A DNA stretch of 50,935 nucleotides, from assembly GCF_001617365.1 (NCBI RefSeq), contig NZ_LVJR01000121.1:1-50935 (forward strand). The letters run 5' to 3'. The stretch is from Rhodanobacter sp. FW104-R8 (GTDB lineage Bacteria; Pseudomonadota; Gammaproteobacteria; Xanthomonadales; Rhodanobacteraceae). The position numbers were made by a program, and so were the translations under genes. The notes under the pieces are model-generated. The model searched no databases. It was not told the origin of the DNA and saw only the letters and a program-made list of their open reading frames with translations. This document shows positions 1-10,088 of the stretch, in pieces (position 1 is the first letter of the stretch; each line of letters begins with the position of its first letter).

Positions 1-1853
1 GCCTCCACCGCCACGCGGGCGCGGCACCAGGAAGGCAGCACGCCTTCGCGGTATTCCAGCGGCTGCGCATCGAACGCCTCGGTGCACGGCATCGACACCA
101 CGCGCACGGCCACGCCCTGCTGGGCCAACGCGCGCGAGGCTTCCATCGCCAGTTCCACTTCCGAGCCGGTGGCGATCAGGATGGCCTGGAACCTGGTGTC
201 CAGCGGATCGGACAGCACGTAGCCGCCGCGCGCGATGTCGGCCACCTGCTGCGCGCTGCGCTGCTGGTGCTTGAGGTTCTGCCGCGAGAACACCAGGCAG
301 GCCGGGTTGCCCTTGCGCTCGATCGCCGCCTTCCACGACACCGCCGATTCCACCGCGTCGCACGGGCGCCACAGCTGGTTGTTCGGGATGCAGCGCAGCG
401 AGGCCAGGTGCTCCACCGGCTGGTGGGTCGGGCCGTCCTCGCCCAAGCCGATCGAGTCGTGCGTGTAGACATGGATCGCATGGGCCGGGATCAGCGCGCT
501 CATGCGCACCGCGTTGCGCGCGTAGTCGGAGAACACCAGGAACGTCGCGTCGTACGGGATGAAGCCGCCATGCAGGGCCAGGCCGTTGGCGATCGCGGTC
601 ATGCCGAACTCGCGCACGCCGTAGTAGACGTAGTTGCCCTTGCCGCCGGCGCTGTCGCCGGTGGCGGCGTCGAGGCTGCCCTTCCACTTGGTGAGGTTGG
701 AGCCGGCCAGGTCGGCCGAACCGCCGATCAGCTCCGGCAGCAGCGGCGCGAACGCCTCGATGCTCATCTGGGAAGCCTTGCGCGAGGCCACTTCGGGACC
801 GTCGGCCTGCAGCTTGTCGATGAACGCCTGCGACTTCGCGGCCCAGTCGGCCGGCAGCTCGCCGCGCATGCGGCGGTCGAACTCGGCGGCCAGCTCCGGA
901 TGGGCGGCGGCATAGGCCGCGAACGCCTCCTTCCAGGCCTGCTCGCTGGCCGCGCCGGCCTTGCGGTGGTCCCAGCCGGCGTAGATCTCGGCCGGGATCT
1001 CGAACGGCGCATGGTGCCAGCCCAGCTGTTCGCGGGCGGCGGCGATCTCGTCCTTGCCCAGCGGCGCGCCGTGGCTTTCCTCCTTGCCCTGCTTGTGCGG
1101 CGCCCCGAAGCCGATGATGGTCCTGGCGCAGATCAGGGTGGGCTTGTCGCCTTGCGCGGTAGCCTTCGCGATCGCCTGACCGATCGCCTCGGCATCATGC
1201 CCGTCCACGCCGCGGATCACGTTCCAGCCGTACGCCTCGAAGCGCGCCGGGGTGTCGTCGGTGAACCAGCCGTGCACTTCGCCGTCGATCGAGATGCCGT
1301 TGTCGTCGTAGATCGCCACCAGCTTGCCCAGGCCCCAGGTGCCGGCCAGCGAGGCGACCTCGTGCGAGATGCCTTCCATCAGGCAGCCGTCGCCGAGGAA
1401 GACGTAGGTGTGGTGGTCGACCACGGCGTGGCCCGGGCGGTTGAAATGCGCCGCCAGCACCTTCTCGGCCAGCGCGAAGCCGACCGCGTTGGCCAGGCCC
1501 TGTCCGAGCGGGCCGGTGGTGGTTTCCACGCCGGGGGTTTCGCTGGCTTCGGGGTGGCCGGCGGTCTTCGAATGCAGCTGGCGGAAGCGCTTGAGCTGGT
1601 CCATCGGCAGGTCGAAGCCGGTCAGGTGCAGCAGCGCGTACTGCAGCATCGAACCGTGGCCGTTGGAGAGCACGAAGCGGTCGCGGTTGAACCACTTCGG
1701 GTTGGCCGGGTTGAACTTCAGAAAGTCGTTCCACAGCACCTCGGCGAGGTCGGCCATGCCCATCGGCATGCCCGGATGACCGGACTTGGCCGCTTCCACG
1801 GCATCCATGGCAAGGGCTCGCACGGCATTGGCGAGTTCGCGGCGGGTGGTCAT
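1..1853 (-). CDS. tkt: Transketolase, 3' end cut by the window edge
   Basis: Thiamine-diphosphate enzyme of the non-oxidative pentose phosphate pathway that moves two-carbon ketol units between sugar phosphates in the cytoplasm. About 617 codons are present, and the family is usually about 660-670 residues, so roughly the last 50 are missing. The N-terminus [20 protein letters not shown] is typical. Visible landmarks are SGHPGMPMG near residue 25, the ThDP/Mg motif GDGCLMEG near 155, GSADLAGSN in the pyrimidine domain, and [14 protein letters not shown] with the catalytic-region histidine. The ATG at 1851-1853 is the only sensible start. It lies in a region of other sugar-phosphate genes (aldolase, pyruvate kinase, GAPDH) but is separated from them by the two barrel proteins. 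Identity is certain. The long plus-strand ORF across it is a GC-driven shadow. Confidence 0.97.
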   Translation of the reverse strand, partial: MTTRRELANAVRALAMDAVEAAKSGHPGMPMGMADLAEVLWNDFLKFNPANPKWFNRDRFVLSNGHGSMLQYALLHLTGFDLPMDQLKRFRQLHSKTAGHPEASETPGVETTTGPLGQGLANAVGFALAEKVLAAHFNRPGHAVVDHHTYVFLGDGCLMEGISHEVASLAGTWGLGKLVAIYDDNGISIDGEVHGWFTDDTPARFEAYGWNVIRGVDGHDAEAIGQAIAKATAQGDKPTLICARTIIGFGAPHKQGKEESHGAPLGKDEIAAAREQLGWHHAPFEIPAEIYAGWDHRKAGAASEQAWKEAFAAYAAAHPELAAEFDRRMRGELPADWAAKSQAFIDKLQADGPEVASRKASQMSIEAFAPLLPELIGGSADLAGSNLTKWKGSLDAATGDSAGGKGNYVYYGVREFGMTAIANGLALHGGFIPYDATFLVFSDYARNAVRMSALIPAHAIHVYTHDSIGLGEDGPTHQPVEHLASLRCIPNNQLWRPCDAVESAVSWKAAIERKGNPACLVFSRQNLKHQQRSAQQVADIARGGYVLSDPLDTRFQAILIATGSEVELAMEASRALAQQGVAVRVVSMPCTEAFDAQPLEYREGVLPSWCRARVAVE

Positions 1854-2081
1854 CAGGCAGTCTCCGGCGGGTGCAAAAGCGCGCATTGTCGCCGATCCGG
1901 CCCCACGCTGTCGCCGGCGCCACGGGAATTAACTGCCGCTTAACCCCGGGCCATACGGTTCGAATGCCTTCAGCAAGGCCCCGTTATCAATACGCCCCGC
2001 AACGCCATCCCCAGGCGCTGCCCGACCGCGTGCGTCCTTCCCCGTGACCACCGGCCCGGCTCAAAAAAGTGGAGTATCCCC

Positions 2082-2714
2082 ATGAAAAAGACTTTCCTTG
2101 CACTCGCCATCACCGCTGCCGCCCTGGGCACCCTGCCCGCCTTCGCGCAGGACAACCCGACCAACCCGGCGGCCGGCGGCAACTTCCAGCCGTCCCAGCC
2201 GATCGGCAGCGGCAACTGGTTCATCAACGGCAGCGTCGGCCAGGCGCACATGCGCGTGGGCCCGTACGGCGACCACCCCACCACCTACGCGCTCAACGGC
2301 GGCTACCGCTGGAAGGTGGGCCAGGATCTCGGCCTGGGCGTCGAGGTCGGCTACAACGACCTGGGCAATTTCAAGCTGAAGAACGCATTCAACAGCAACG
2401 CCGTCAACCTGACTTCGCAGCGCCAGGCCCTGCGCGGATGGACCGCCGGCGCCAACGGCAAGATCAACGTATGGCAGGGCCTGTACCTCAGCGGCCGCAC
2501 CGGCATCTACGGCTGGAAGGGCGACGGCTACAGCAACCAGGACATCAATCGCCATCACCTGGATCGGGTCGACTACTACGCCGGCGCCGGCGTGGGCTAC
2601 GACTTCAGCGAGCGCTTCGGCCTGGGCCTGGCCTACGACTACTACCACGCGAAGAAGGACCACATCGGCCTGAGCACCGATACGGCATCGCTGACCGCCG
2701 AGTACCGCTTCTGA
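2082..2714 (+). CDS. Outer-membrane beta-barrel protein (opacity/OmpA-like barrel), first of a tandem pair
   Basis: The 210-residue protein begins with a clear Sec signal peptide (MKKTFLALAITAAALGTLPA, cleavage near AFA-QD). The rest is alternating, glycine- and aromatic-rich beta-strand sequence (YALNGGYRW, GVEVGYNDLGN, YYAGAGVGYDF) and it ends in YRF, the C-terminal aromatic expected of barrels inserted by BAM. This points to a small 8-stranded outer-membrane barrel, but the ligand or role cannot be told. A ribosome site (GGAGTATCCCC) precedes the ATG. It is the closest relative of the next gene at 2923-3522, sharing WFING.VG, YALNGGYRW, EVGYNDLGN, GW..GANG and the AEYRF end, so the pair arose by tandem duplication. 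Confidence 0.85.
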   Translation: MKKTFLALAITAAALGTLPAFAQDNPTNPAAGGNFQPSQPIGSGNWFINGSVGQAHMRVGPYGDHPTTYALNGGYRWKVGQDLGLGVEVGYNDLGNFKLKNAFNSNAVNLTSQRQALRGWTAGANGKINVWQGLYLSGRTGIYGWKGDGYSNQDINRHHLDRVDYYAGAGVGYDFSERFGLGLAYDYYHAKKDHIGLSTDTASLTAEYRF

Positions 2715-2922
2715 CGTACGGCCCGCATGGCGCGGCGCCCGCTGCCGCGCCATGCGGGATTGCCGGATTAACGAATGCTTAATACTGAACCAACCGGTAT
2801 TGAGTCTTCCGGCGCCCGCCCTATCTAAGTCTCAGGTGCGCCGCCCAGCCTGGGCGGCGCACCGCCAGCAGCGGCCACTCCCCCCTTGGGCCGACTGCCA
2901 CGATAACAACTGGAGAAGCTCC

Positions 2923-3522
2923 ATGAAAATGAAAAAGACCCTGCTTGCCCTCGCCCTCAGCACCGCCGGCCTGCTGGCCGTGCCCGCCGTGTTCGCACAG
3001 AGCGCGTCGACCCAAAACGGCGGCTGGTTCATCAACGGCAATGTCGGCCGCACCGCCATCAACCAGGGCCCGTACGATGGCCATGACACCGGCTATGCCC
3101 TCAACGGCGGCTATCGCTGGTCGCTGGCGCCGAACTTCTCGCTGGGTGCCGAAGTGGGTTACAACGACCTGGGCAATATCCATGCGAAGAACGTCTTCAA
3201 CAGCCAGCCGGTGATCGCCCCGGGCAAGTCCCAGCTGCACGGCTGGACCGTCGGCGCGAACGGCCGCTTCGACCTCAGCCCGAACTGGTACGTCGGCGGT
3301 CGCGCCGGCCTCTACAGCTGGACCGGCCACGGCCTGAGCAACGACATCAACCCGATCAACAAGAGCCTGAGCTCCAACAGCTGGTACGCCGGTGCCGGGG
3401 TGGGCTACAACCTCACCAGCAACCTCAGCGTCGGCCTGAACTACGACTACTTCGACGCGAGCAAGCGCAACGTCGACCTGAGCACCGACATGGTCTCGGT
3501 CAGCGCGGAATACCGCTTCTGA
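2923..3522 (+). CDS. Outer-membrane beta-barrel protein, second of a tandem pair
   Basis: A 199-residue paralogue of the preceding gene. I chose the ATG at 2923 (MKMKKTLLALALSTAGLLAV) because it opens directly into the signal peptide and follows a GGAG about 8 nt upstream. The longer in-frame extension upstream has no signal sequence. Predicted cleavage is near VFA-QS. The mature barrel keeps WFINGNVG, YALNGGYRW, EVGYNDLGN, GWTVGANG and WYAGAGVGYNL, and ends in SAEYRF. The 208-nt spacer between the two genes shows no further gene, so the pair may be co-transcribed or separately promoted. A strong terminator follows at 3543-3571. Function beyond outer-membrane barrel is unknown. Confidence 0.85.
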   Translation: MKMKKTLLALALSTAGLLAVPAVFAQSASTQNGGWFINGNVGRTAINQGPYDGHDTGYALNGGYRWSLAPNFSLGAEVGYNDLGNIHAKNVFNSQPVIAPGKSQLHGWTVGANGRFDLSPNWYVGGRAGLYSWTGHGLSNDINPINKSLSSNSWYAGAGVGYNLTSNLSVGLNYDYFDASKRNVDLSTDMVSVSAEYRF

Positions 3523-3542
3523 GTTTCAATGTTCCATGCATC

Positions 3543-3571
3543 AAAAAAGGGCGCCTCACGGCGCCCTTTTT
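3543..3571 (+). terminator. Intrinsic terminator after the barrel-gene pair
   Basis: A-run, GGGCGCC stem, TCAC loop, GGCGCCC stem, then a T-run. The flanking A and T tracts make it potentially bidirectional. It sits about 20 nt after the stop codon of the second barrel gene. Confidence 0.9.
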
Positions 3572-3573
3572 GC

Positions 3574-3699
3574 TGTAGGAGCCCGCTTGCGGGCGATGCC
3601 TTTGGGCCGAGACGACCACACATCCATCTGTTGAGAGCCGAGATTGGAGATTCGGCACTCGCAAAAGCCAAAGGCTTCGCCCGCAAGCGGGCTCCTACA
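3574..3699. repeat. REP-like pair in inverted orientation (REPIN-type element)
   Basis: Two near-identical copies of TGTAGGAGCCCGCTTGCGGG, each followed by CGA(A/T)GCCTTTG, lie at 3574-3604 and 3669-3699 in opposite orientation, about 64 nt apart. Each copy is itself a small GCCCGC/GCGGGC hairpin. This matches the REP doublet (REPIN) layout known from Pseudomonas and Xanthomonadales, which depends on a RAYT transposase encoded elsewhere. No transposase is present in the window. Confidence 0.8.
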
Positions 3700-3743
3700 A
3701 CGCGGATCACTTGGCCGCCGTCAGGGACGGCGCTTCCGGATGA

Positions 3744-4748
3744 TCAGCCGTTCCACTGCCCCAGCGCGGCCAGGCCGTTGTCGCGCGCACGCGCGTGCAC
3801 GGTCTTCTGCGCCTCGGCGTAGTTCGCCTTCATGTCCTTCGCCCACAGCTTCAGCGCCGCCTGCTGCATGGCGCGGCCGTAGGAGAACGACAGCGGCCAC
3901 GGGTGCGGGCCGATCTGGTTCATCGCGTTCAGGTGGGCGGTGGACTGCTGGTCGGTCTGGCCGCCGGAGAGGAACACGATGCCCGGCAGCGAGGCCGGCA
4001 CGGTGGACTTCAGCACACGCACGGTGGCCTCGGCGACTTCCTCGACGTCGGCCTGCTCGTCGCAGTCCTTGCCCGGGATCACCATGCTGACCTTGAGGAT
4101 GGTGCCTTCCAGCATCACGTTCTGCTCGTACAGCGCGTTGAACAGGCTGCGCAGCACCGCTTCGTGCACCTCGTAGCTCACCTCGATGCTGTGGTCGCCG
4201 TCCATGATCACCTCGGGCTCGACCATCGGCACCAGGCCGGCTTCCTGGCACAGCGCGGCGTAGCGCGCCAGCACGTGGCAGTTCGCCTCGATCGCGGTGG
4301 AGCTGGGGTTTTCCTCGGAGATGTTGATCACCGCGCGCCACTTGGCGAACTGGGCGCCCAGCTTCACGTATTCCTGCAGGCGCTCGCGCAGGCCGTCGAG
4401 GCCTTCGGTAACTACGTCGCCGGGGAAGCCGGCCAGCGGCTGCGGGCCCTTGTCGACCTTGATGCCGGGGATGATGCCGTTCTTCTTCATCAGCTCGGTG
4501 AACGGCACGCCGTCGCGGGTCTTCTGGCGGATCGTCTCGTCGTACAGGATCGCGCCGGAGATGTGCTCGTTCAGGCTCGGCGTGGTCAGCAGCAGCTCGC
4601 GGTAGGCGCGGCGGTTTTCCTCGGTGTTTTCGATGCCGACGGCCTCGAAGCGCTTCTTGATGGTGTTGGTCGACTCGTCGATGGCGATGATGCCCTTGCC
4701 GGGCGCGACCATCGCCAGGGCGATGCTTTCGAGATCTTCAATACTCAT
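3744..4748 (-). CDS. fda: Fructose-bisphosphate aldolase, class I
   Basis: Reversibly splits fructose 1,6-bisphosphate to DHAP and glyceraldehyde 3-phosphate through a lysine Schiff base, without metal. The 334-residue protein shows the eukaryotic-type class I active site: D24 in AIDEST, K136 in KWR, E177/E179 in VEPE, Schiff-base K219 in ILKVSMV, and the phosphate-binding GGQ and SFSYGRA segments near 262 and 287. I placed the start at 4748 (MSIEDLESIALAMVAPGKG) because it follows GGAGTCGCC and matches the family N-terminus. The upstream extension to 4823 is not conserved in character. It is transcribed toward the REP element. It probably works with the nearby pyruvate kinase, GAPDH and transketolase. 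Confidence 0.95.
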   Translation of the reverse strand: MSIEDLESIALAMVAPGKGIIAIDESTNTIKKRFEAVGIENTEENRRAYRELLLTTPSLNEHISGAILYDETIRQKTRDGVPFTELMKKNGIIPGIKVDKGPQPLAGFPGDVVTEGLDGLRERLQEYVKLGAQFAKWRAVINISEENPSSTAIEANCHVLARYAALCQEAGLVPMVEPEVIMDGDHSIEVSYEVHEAVLRSLFNALYEQNVMLEGTILKVSMVIPGKDCDEQADVEEVAEATVRVLKSTVPASLPGIVFLSGGQTDQQSTAHLNAMNQIGPHPWPLSFSYGRAMQQAALKLWAKDMKANYAEAQKTVHARARDNGLAALGQWNG

Positions 4749-4881
4749 GGCGACTCCGTGGCGCGGGGGCTCGCCGCCCGCACATGGTTGACGCCGCCTC
4801 GAGACCGAGGCGGCACGTTTCAAAACGGCGATTATAGGCCAGATTGGCGGCCGGACGTGCCGGGCCGCCGCGGGCCGGGGA

Positions 4882-5322
4882 TCAGGCGCCGTAGCCGCCC
4901 AGCTTGCAGGCGTCCAGCAGATGCTGGCGCTGCGCCGGATCGGCCGGGGCGTTGAACGGCACGATGTAATAGGTAGCCACCGGCTCGCTGATGCGGTTGG
5001 TCAGCGAGGGGCCGTAGCGGAAGTCGGACACCGCGCTGCGCGCGACCGGGCCCAGGTCGCTCTTGGGCGCCACCTTGACCACCTGCACGTCCATCGGCAC
5101 GCCGTCGGAGCCCACCGTGTAGGTCACCGCCGCGCAGCCCGGCTTGTCCAGGTTCAGCCCGCTGTTGGGCGCGACCGCCTTTACCTGGGTATTGAGCAGG
5201 ATCCAGTAGCGGTACAGGTTCTGCTGGTCGACCTTGCGCGCCTGCGCCAGCACGGGTGCCGCGGCCCCCACGAGCAACGCCAGCAGCAGGCCCTGGCCCA
5301 GCGGACGAAACGACATTTTCAT
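4882..5322 (-). CDS. Secreted protein with a TonB C-terminal-like domain
   Basis: The 146-residue protein has a signal peptide (MKMSFRPLGQGLLLALLVGA, cleavage near VLA-QA) followed by one small domain. The stretch AAVTYTVGSDGVPMDVQVVK and the following PVARSAVSDFRYGP resemble the C-terminal domain of TonB-type energy transducers, where the same strand-turn-strand and DA...W.F.P pattern occurs. It lacks the proline-rich linker and a retained N-terminal anchor, so it is more likely a free periplasmic TonB-C-like protein than a working transducer. It lies between aldolase and pyruvate kinase, all on the minus strand, separated from pyruvate kinase by about 118 nt. The role is unknown. Confidence 0.7.
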   Translation of the reverse strand: MKMSFRPLGQGLLLALLVGAAAPVLAQARKVDQQNLYRYWILLNTQVKAVAPNSGLNLDKPGCAAVTYTVGSDGVPMDVQVVKVAPKSDLGPVARSAVSDFRYGPSLTNRISEPVATYYIVPFNAPADPAQRQHLLDACKLGGYGA

Positions 5323-5440
5323 GGTGATCTCCTGTGCACGCGGCGGTCGGCCCAGAGTGTAACCGCCCCGGCGCCCGCCGGCGGTCGACGGCCGTCCGCC
5401 GGACAGCTGCGGGCCAGCCTGGGAGATCGCGAGCAGGCCG

Positions 5441-6913
5441 TTACAGGTCGCGCAGGCTCTCGACCGTGCCGTCGGGACCGACCGAGAGCAGCTTCAGCGT
5501 GTTGGTGCCGCCGACATGGCCGACGCGGTCGCCGTAGGTGATCACCACGCTGTCGCCCTCGACCAGCTTGCCCTGCTCGAACAGCAGCTGCACCGCGGCG
5601 CGGGTGGAGGCGGCCATGCTCTGGTTCTCGCCGTGGCTGAACTCCACCGGCTGCACGTCGCGCAGCACCAGCATGCGCCGGCGCGCCGCCCCGGACGGCG
5701 ACATGCCGTAGATCGGCACCGCGCTGCGGTAGCGCGACAGCCACTGCGCGGTGGCGCCGGATTCGGTCAGCGCCACGATCGCCCGCACGCCGAGCTGGCC
5801 GGCCAGCACCATCGCGGCCAGCGCGATCGCCTGGTCGGTGCGGTTCATCTGGTGGCTGGCGCTGGCCAGATCCTCCTTCGGTTCGAACTGGCGCTCGGCG
5901 CCGAGGCAGATCCGGGTCATCGCCGCCACCGCCTTGTCCGGGTGCGCGCCGGCGGCGGTTTCCTCCGACAGCATCACCGCGTCGGTACCGTCGATCACCG
6001 CGTTGGCCACGTCCAGCACTTCGGCGCGGGTGGGGATCGGCGAGCGCACCATCGACTGCAGCATCTGGGTGGCGGTGATCACCGCGCGGTTGCGCTGCAC
6101 CGTCTCGCGGATGATCTTCTTCTGCAGGCCGGGCAGCTCGGCGTCGCCGATCTCCACGCCGAGGTCGCCGCGCGCCACCATCACCACGTCGGAGGCGTCG
6201 ATGATCTCGCCCAGCACCGGGATCGCGTCGGCACGCTCGATCTTCGCCACCAGCGCCGCGTTGCCGCCGGCCTCGTGCAGCAGGCGGCGGGCCTGGTGCA
6301 TGTCGTCGGCCGAACGCACGAACGACACCGCGAGGAAATCCGCGCCGATCTCGGCGGCCAGCTTGATGTCAGCCTTGTCCTTGTCCGACAGCGCCGTCAC
6401 CGACAGCCCGCCGCCCTGCCGGTTGAGCCCCTTGCGGTTGGACAGCCTGCCGCCGATCAGCACCTTGCAGCGCACTTCGGCGCCGGCCACCTCCTGCACG
6501 GTCAGCGCGACCAGGCCGTCGTCCAGCAGCAGCACGTCGCCGGCGTGCACGTCGTGCGGCAGGCCGTAGTAGCTCACGCCGACGCGGGTCGCATCGCCGG
6601 GCGGCGCGTCGGGGCGGCAATCCAGCACGAACGACGCACCGTCGGCGAGTTCCACCGGCCCGGCGGCGAACGTCTCGATGCGGATCTTCGGCCCCTGCAG
6701 GTCAGCCAGGATGCCCACCTCGCGCCCGGTGGCCAGCGACGCCGCGCGCACCGCGCTGGCGCGGGCGCGGTGATCGTCCGGCTGGCCGTGCGAAAGGTTC
6801 AGGCGGGCGACGTTGACGCCTTCGGCGATGATCCGCTCGAGCATGCCCGGCGCGTCGGTGGCGGGGCCGAGGGTGGCGACGATCTTGGTGCGGCGCAGGG
6901 GATTCTCGTTCAT
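5441..6913 (-). CDS. pyk: Pyruvate kinase
   Basis: Catalyses phosphoenolpyruvate + ADP to pyruvate + ATP, the last step of glycolysis, in the cytoplasm. The 490-residue length is normal for type II bacterial enzymes. The N-terminus RRTKIVATLGPAT is diagnostic. DLQGPKIRIE near 70, the substrate/metal segment AKIERADAIPVLGEIIDASD, VMVARGDLGVEI and ATQMLQSM in the TIM barrel follow in order, and a C-terminal allosteric domain runs from about 350. The ATG at 6911-6913 is the only start that keeps the whole family N-terminus. Confidence 0.97.
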   Translation of the reverse strand: MNENPLRRTKIVATLGPATDAPGMLERIIAEGVNVARLNLSHGQPDDHRARASAVRAASLATGREVGILADLQGPKIRIETFAAGPVELADGASFVLDCRPDAPPGDATRVGVSYYGLPHDVHAGDVLLLDDGLVALTVQEVAGAEVRCKVLIGGRLSNRKGLNRQGGGLSVTALSDKDKADIKLAAEIGADFLAVSFVRSADDMHQARRLLHEAGGNAALVAKIERADAIPVLGEIIDASDVVMVARGDLGVEIGDAELPGLQKKIIRETVQRNRAVITATQMLQSMVRSPIPTRAEVLDVANAVIDGTDAVMLSEETAAGAHPDKAVAAMTRICLGAERQFEPKEDLASASHQMNRTDQAIALAAMVLAGQLGVRAIVALTESGATAQWLSRYRSAVPIYGMSPSGAARRRMLVLRDVQPVEFSHGENQSMAASTRAAVQLLFEQGKLVEGDSVVITYGDRVGHVGGTNTLKLLSVGPDGTVESLRDL

Positions 6914-7008
6914 GCGCCGAGGCTAGCAGATGCCACGCGGCGCGCCATCACCCTGCATTCGTATGCATGCCGCCGATGTGTACCGGGGCACAGATGACGC
7001 CTCCGGCG

Positions 7009-7827
7009 CTACCGCGTCAGCGCGAGGTTCAGCACTTCGGCCAGCCGCCGCCCGGCTTCGCGCAGACGCTGTTCGGCCAGCGGCAGTTCGGCAACAACAT
7101 ATGCCTGATCGATCTTGTGGCCGTCCGGATAGAAACCCGCCGCGCCGGTGAACCGGCAGGACTCCTCGGCCCATTGCGCGTAGGGATTGTCCAGCGGCGC
7201 GATCGGCGCCGGCAGGTCCACCGGCCCGGCCGCATCGAGCTGGCGCGCATAGGCCTGCCAATCGAGGCCGCGGGTGTTCAGCAGGCCCGAGTCCCATACC
7301 TTGTGCAGGTTGCTGCCCTTGCCGGCGAACTGCACCTGGTACGTGTTGCCGCCCTTGTCGTCGCGGTAGCCGGCATGCAGCGGCTGGTGGATGTCGCCGG
7401 CGAAATGCACCACGAACTTCAGCGCCTCGCGCCGCGCCGCGTCGGGCTGGCTGCGGTCGCCCAACACGTCCGTGTAATGCCGCAGCGCGGCCACCACGCA
7501 GCGGTCGTCGCGGCAATCGCGCGGCGGCATATAGTCGCAGTCGCTGCCGCCGCGGAAGTTGACGTAGTGCTGGCTGCGGGTCTGCTGCCACAACGCGGCC
7601 TGCGCCGGGTCGTCCTGGATCTGGTCGGCCCAGTTGGCCACGTCGGCCAGTCGCCCGGTGTGCTCCGGCGCCAGCAGCCGCTCGATCTCGGCCTCGGCCG
7701 CCGGGCTGAGGTGCCGTTGCGCCAGCTCCGCGACCACGCGGTGGCCGAGCGGCCCCCAGGCCTGCGCCAGCGGCGCGACCGCGAGCATGGCCAGTGCGAT
7801 GGCAAGGGAACGGCGCAACGGGATCAT
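7009..7827 (-). CDS. S1/P1-type zinc nuclease, secreted
   Basis: A 272-residue member of the S1-P1 nuclease family, which cuts single-stranded DNA and RNA and 3'-nucleotides using three zinc ions. The signal peptide ends AQA-W24, so the mature protein begins with tryptophan, the residue whose free amino group and carbonyl bind zinc in this family. Further ligands are seen in GHRVVAELA (H29), NWADQIQ, the QHYVNF histidine, FVVHFAGDIHQPLH and KVWDSGLL. The start at 7827 (MIPLRRSLAIALAM) gives a clean signal peptide. Longer in-frame extensions run through the divergent gap promoter and are not credible. It probably scavenges nucleotides or phosphate in the periplasm or outside the cell. Its position between pyk and gap is unusual. 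Confidence 0.93.
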   Translation of the reverse strand: MIPLRRSLAIALAMLAVAPLAQAWGPLGHRVVAELAQRHLSPAAEAEIERLLAPEHTGRLADVANWADQIQDDPAQAALWQQTRSQHYVNFRGGSDCDYMPPRDCRDDRCVVAALRHYTDVLGDRSQPDAARREALKFVVHFAGDIHQPLHAGYRDDKGGNTYQVQFAGKGSNLHKVWDSGLLNTRGLDWQAYARQLDAAGPVDLPAPIAPLDNPYAQWAEESCRFTGAAGFYPDGHKIDQAYVVAELPLAEQRLREAGRRLAEVLNLALTR

Positions 7828-7911
7828 GGTGTTTTCCGGCGGAAGGATGACCGGAGTCTGCCACAGCGGCCGCCGCGACCTGGCCGCTTTCATTGTAAGA
7901 TTCGCGGCTGA

Positions 7912-8976
<1,065 letters not shown>

Positions 8977-9053
8977 GCCGCCGCGAAATCCTTGCGATCA
9001 TCCCTGATCGCGAAGTCAAACGGGCGGCCATCCATGGCCGCACTCTTCAAAGC

Positions 9054-9081
9054 AAAAAAGCCCGCGATTCGCGGGCTTTTT
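9054..9081. terminator. Bidirectional intrinsic terminator between gap and fdxA
   Basis: AAAAAAGCCCGCGA, a short TTC loop, then GCGGGCTTTTT. The stem has an A-run on one side and a T-run on the other and sits between two convergent genes, so it can end both transcripts. Confidence 0.9.
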
Positions 9082-9085
9082 GTGT

Positions 9086-9409
9086 CTACCGCTTCAGCAG
9101 CGGCAGCTTGTCCGGCACGCCGTCCCACTTGTCGGCGTCTTCCATCGACGGGATCTTGCTGGTCAGCACCGGCCATTCCTTCGCCAGCTCGGCGTTGATC
9201 GAGAGGAATACTTCCTGCCCGGCCGGCACGTCGAGCTCGGGGAAGATCGCGCCGACCGGGCACTCCTCCACGCACAGCGTGCAATCGATGCATTCGTCCG
9301 GGTCGATCACCAGGAAATTCGGCCCTTCGTGGAAGCAGTCCACCGGGCACACCTCGACGCAGTCGGTGTGCTTGCAGTTGATGCAATTTTCGGTGACGAC
9401 GTGCGTCAT
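9086..9409 (-). CDS. fdxA: 7Fe-8S ferredoxin FdxA
   Basis: A 107-residue soluble electron carrier of the Azotobacter ferredoxin I type. The cysteine pattern is complete: C9, C17 and C50 for the 3Fe-4S cluster and C21, C40, C43 and C46 for the 4Fe-4S cluster, plus the extra C12 and C25 typical of the family. The start at 9409 ([14 protein letters not shown]) follows a strong AAGGAGGCACG site. The gene is convergent with gap and divergent from azurin. An FNR-type box at 9473-9486, centred 70.5 nt upstream, could serve both fdxA and azurin, suggesting induction under low oxygen or NO. Confidence 0.95.
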   Translation of the reverse strand: MTHVVTENCINCKHTDCVEVCPVDCFHEGPNFLVIDPDECIDCTLCVEECPVGAIFPELDVPAGQEVFLSINAELAKEWPVLTSKIPSMEDADKWDGVPDKLPLLKR

Positions 9410-9472
9410 CGTGCCTCCTTCCGGCTTCCGCCAGCGATGGCTAGAGTGTCGATGACAGCAGGTGCCATGGCA

Positions 9473-9486
9473 ATGACCCAGATCAG
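9473..9486. promoter_or_regulatory. FNR/DNR-type box between fdxA and azurin
   Basis: ATGAC-CCAG-ATCAG, an imperfect copy of the TTGAY-N4-RTCAA anaerobic box. The centre is 73.5 nt before the azurin ATG and 70.5 nt before the fdxA ATG, so one site may control both divergent genes. Confidence 0.5.
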
Positions 9487-9552
9487 TGCCCGCCCCACGC
9501 CGCCATCGCAGAATCCACCCGAACTTCACCACCTCCTCCAGGAGCGACACCC

Positions 9553-9999
9553 ATGCGCAAACTGATCGCCATTGCCCTGCTCGGCCTGCTTTCCACTCCG
9601 CTGATGGCCGCCGAGTGCTCGACCACCGTCGAGGCCAACGACGCCATGCAGTTCAACACCAAGACCATCACCGTGCCGAAGACCTGCAAGGCCTTCAAGG
9701 TGACCCTGAAGCACACCGGCAAGCTGCCGGCCACCGCGATGGGCCACAACTGGGTGCTGGCGCACTCCTCCGACGAGGCCGGCGTGATTTCCGACGGCAT
9801 GAAGGCCGGTGCGGCGAACAGCTACGAGAAGCCGGGCGATGCGCGCATCCTCGCGCACACCAAGCTGATCGGCGGCGGCGAGTCCGACACGGCCACGATC
9901 GACGTGACCAAGCTCAAGGCCGGCGAGCAGTACGCCTATTTCTGCACCTTCCCCGGCCACGCCGCGCTGATGAAGGGCACGCTGAGCCTGGGCAAGTAA
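9553..9999 (+). CDS. azu: Azurin, type 1 blue copper protein
   Basis: A periplasmic electron carrier that donates electrons to copper nitrite reductase and other terminal enzymes. The 148-residue precursor has a signal peptide and the mature protein starts [11 protein letters not shown]. With mature numbering the copper ligands fall exactly at the classical positions: G45, H46 (MGHNWVL), C112 (YFCTFPGH), H117 and M121. The C3-C26 disulfide is also present. A good ribosome site (AGGAGCGACACCC) precedes the ATG and an intrinsic terminator follows. An FNR-type box lies upstream, which suits a carrier used with the nirK-encoded reductase at 38897-40423. Confidence 0.97.
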   Translation: MRKLIAIALLGLLSTPLMAAECSTTVEANDAMQFNTKTITVPKTCKAFKVTLKHTGKLPATAMGHNWVLAHSSDEAGVISDGMKAGAANSYEKPGDARILAHTKLIGGGESDTATIDVTKLKAGEQYAYFCTFPGHAALMKGTLSLGK

Positions 10000-10014
10000 G
10001 CTTTCGGTAAGGCG

Positions 10015-10049
10015 GCGCATCCGGCTGTCATGGCCGGATGCGCTTTTTT
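10015..10049 (+). terminator. Intrinsic terminator after azurin
   Basis: An 11-bp perfect stem, GCGCATCCGGC pairing with GCCGGATGCGC around a 7-nt loop, followed by TTTTTTG. Confidence 0.9.
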
Positions 10050-10088
10050 GTTTCGGCTCCTTGCCATCGCTACGCGCACGGCCCCACC

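Noticed and set aside
267..1943. Long plus-strand ORF over transketolase
   Set aside because: Histidine- and arginine-rich translation without domains, fully antisense to a clear transketolase. High GC keeps stop codons rare in shadow frames.
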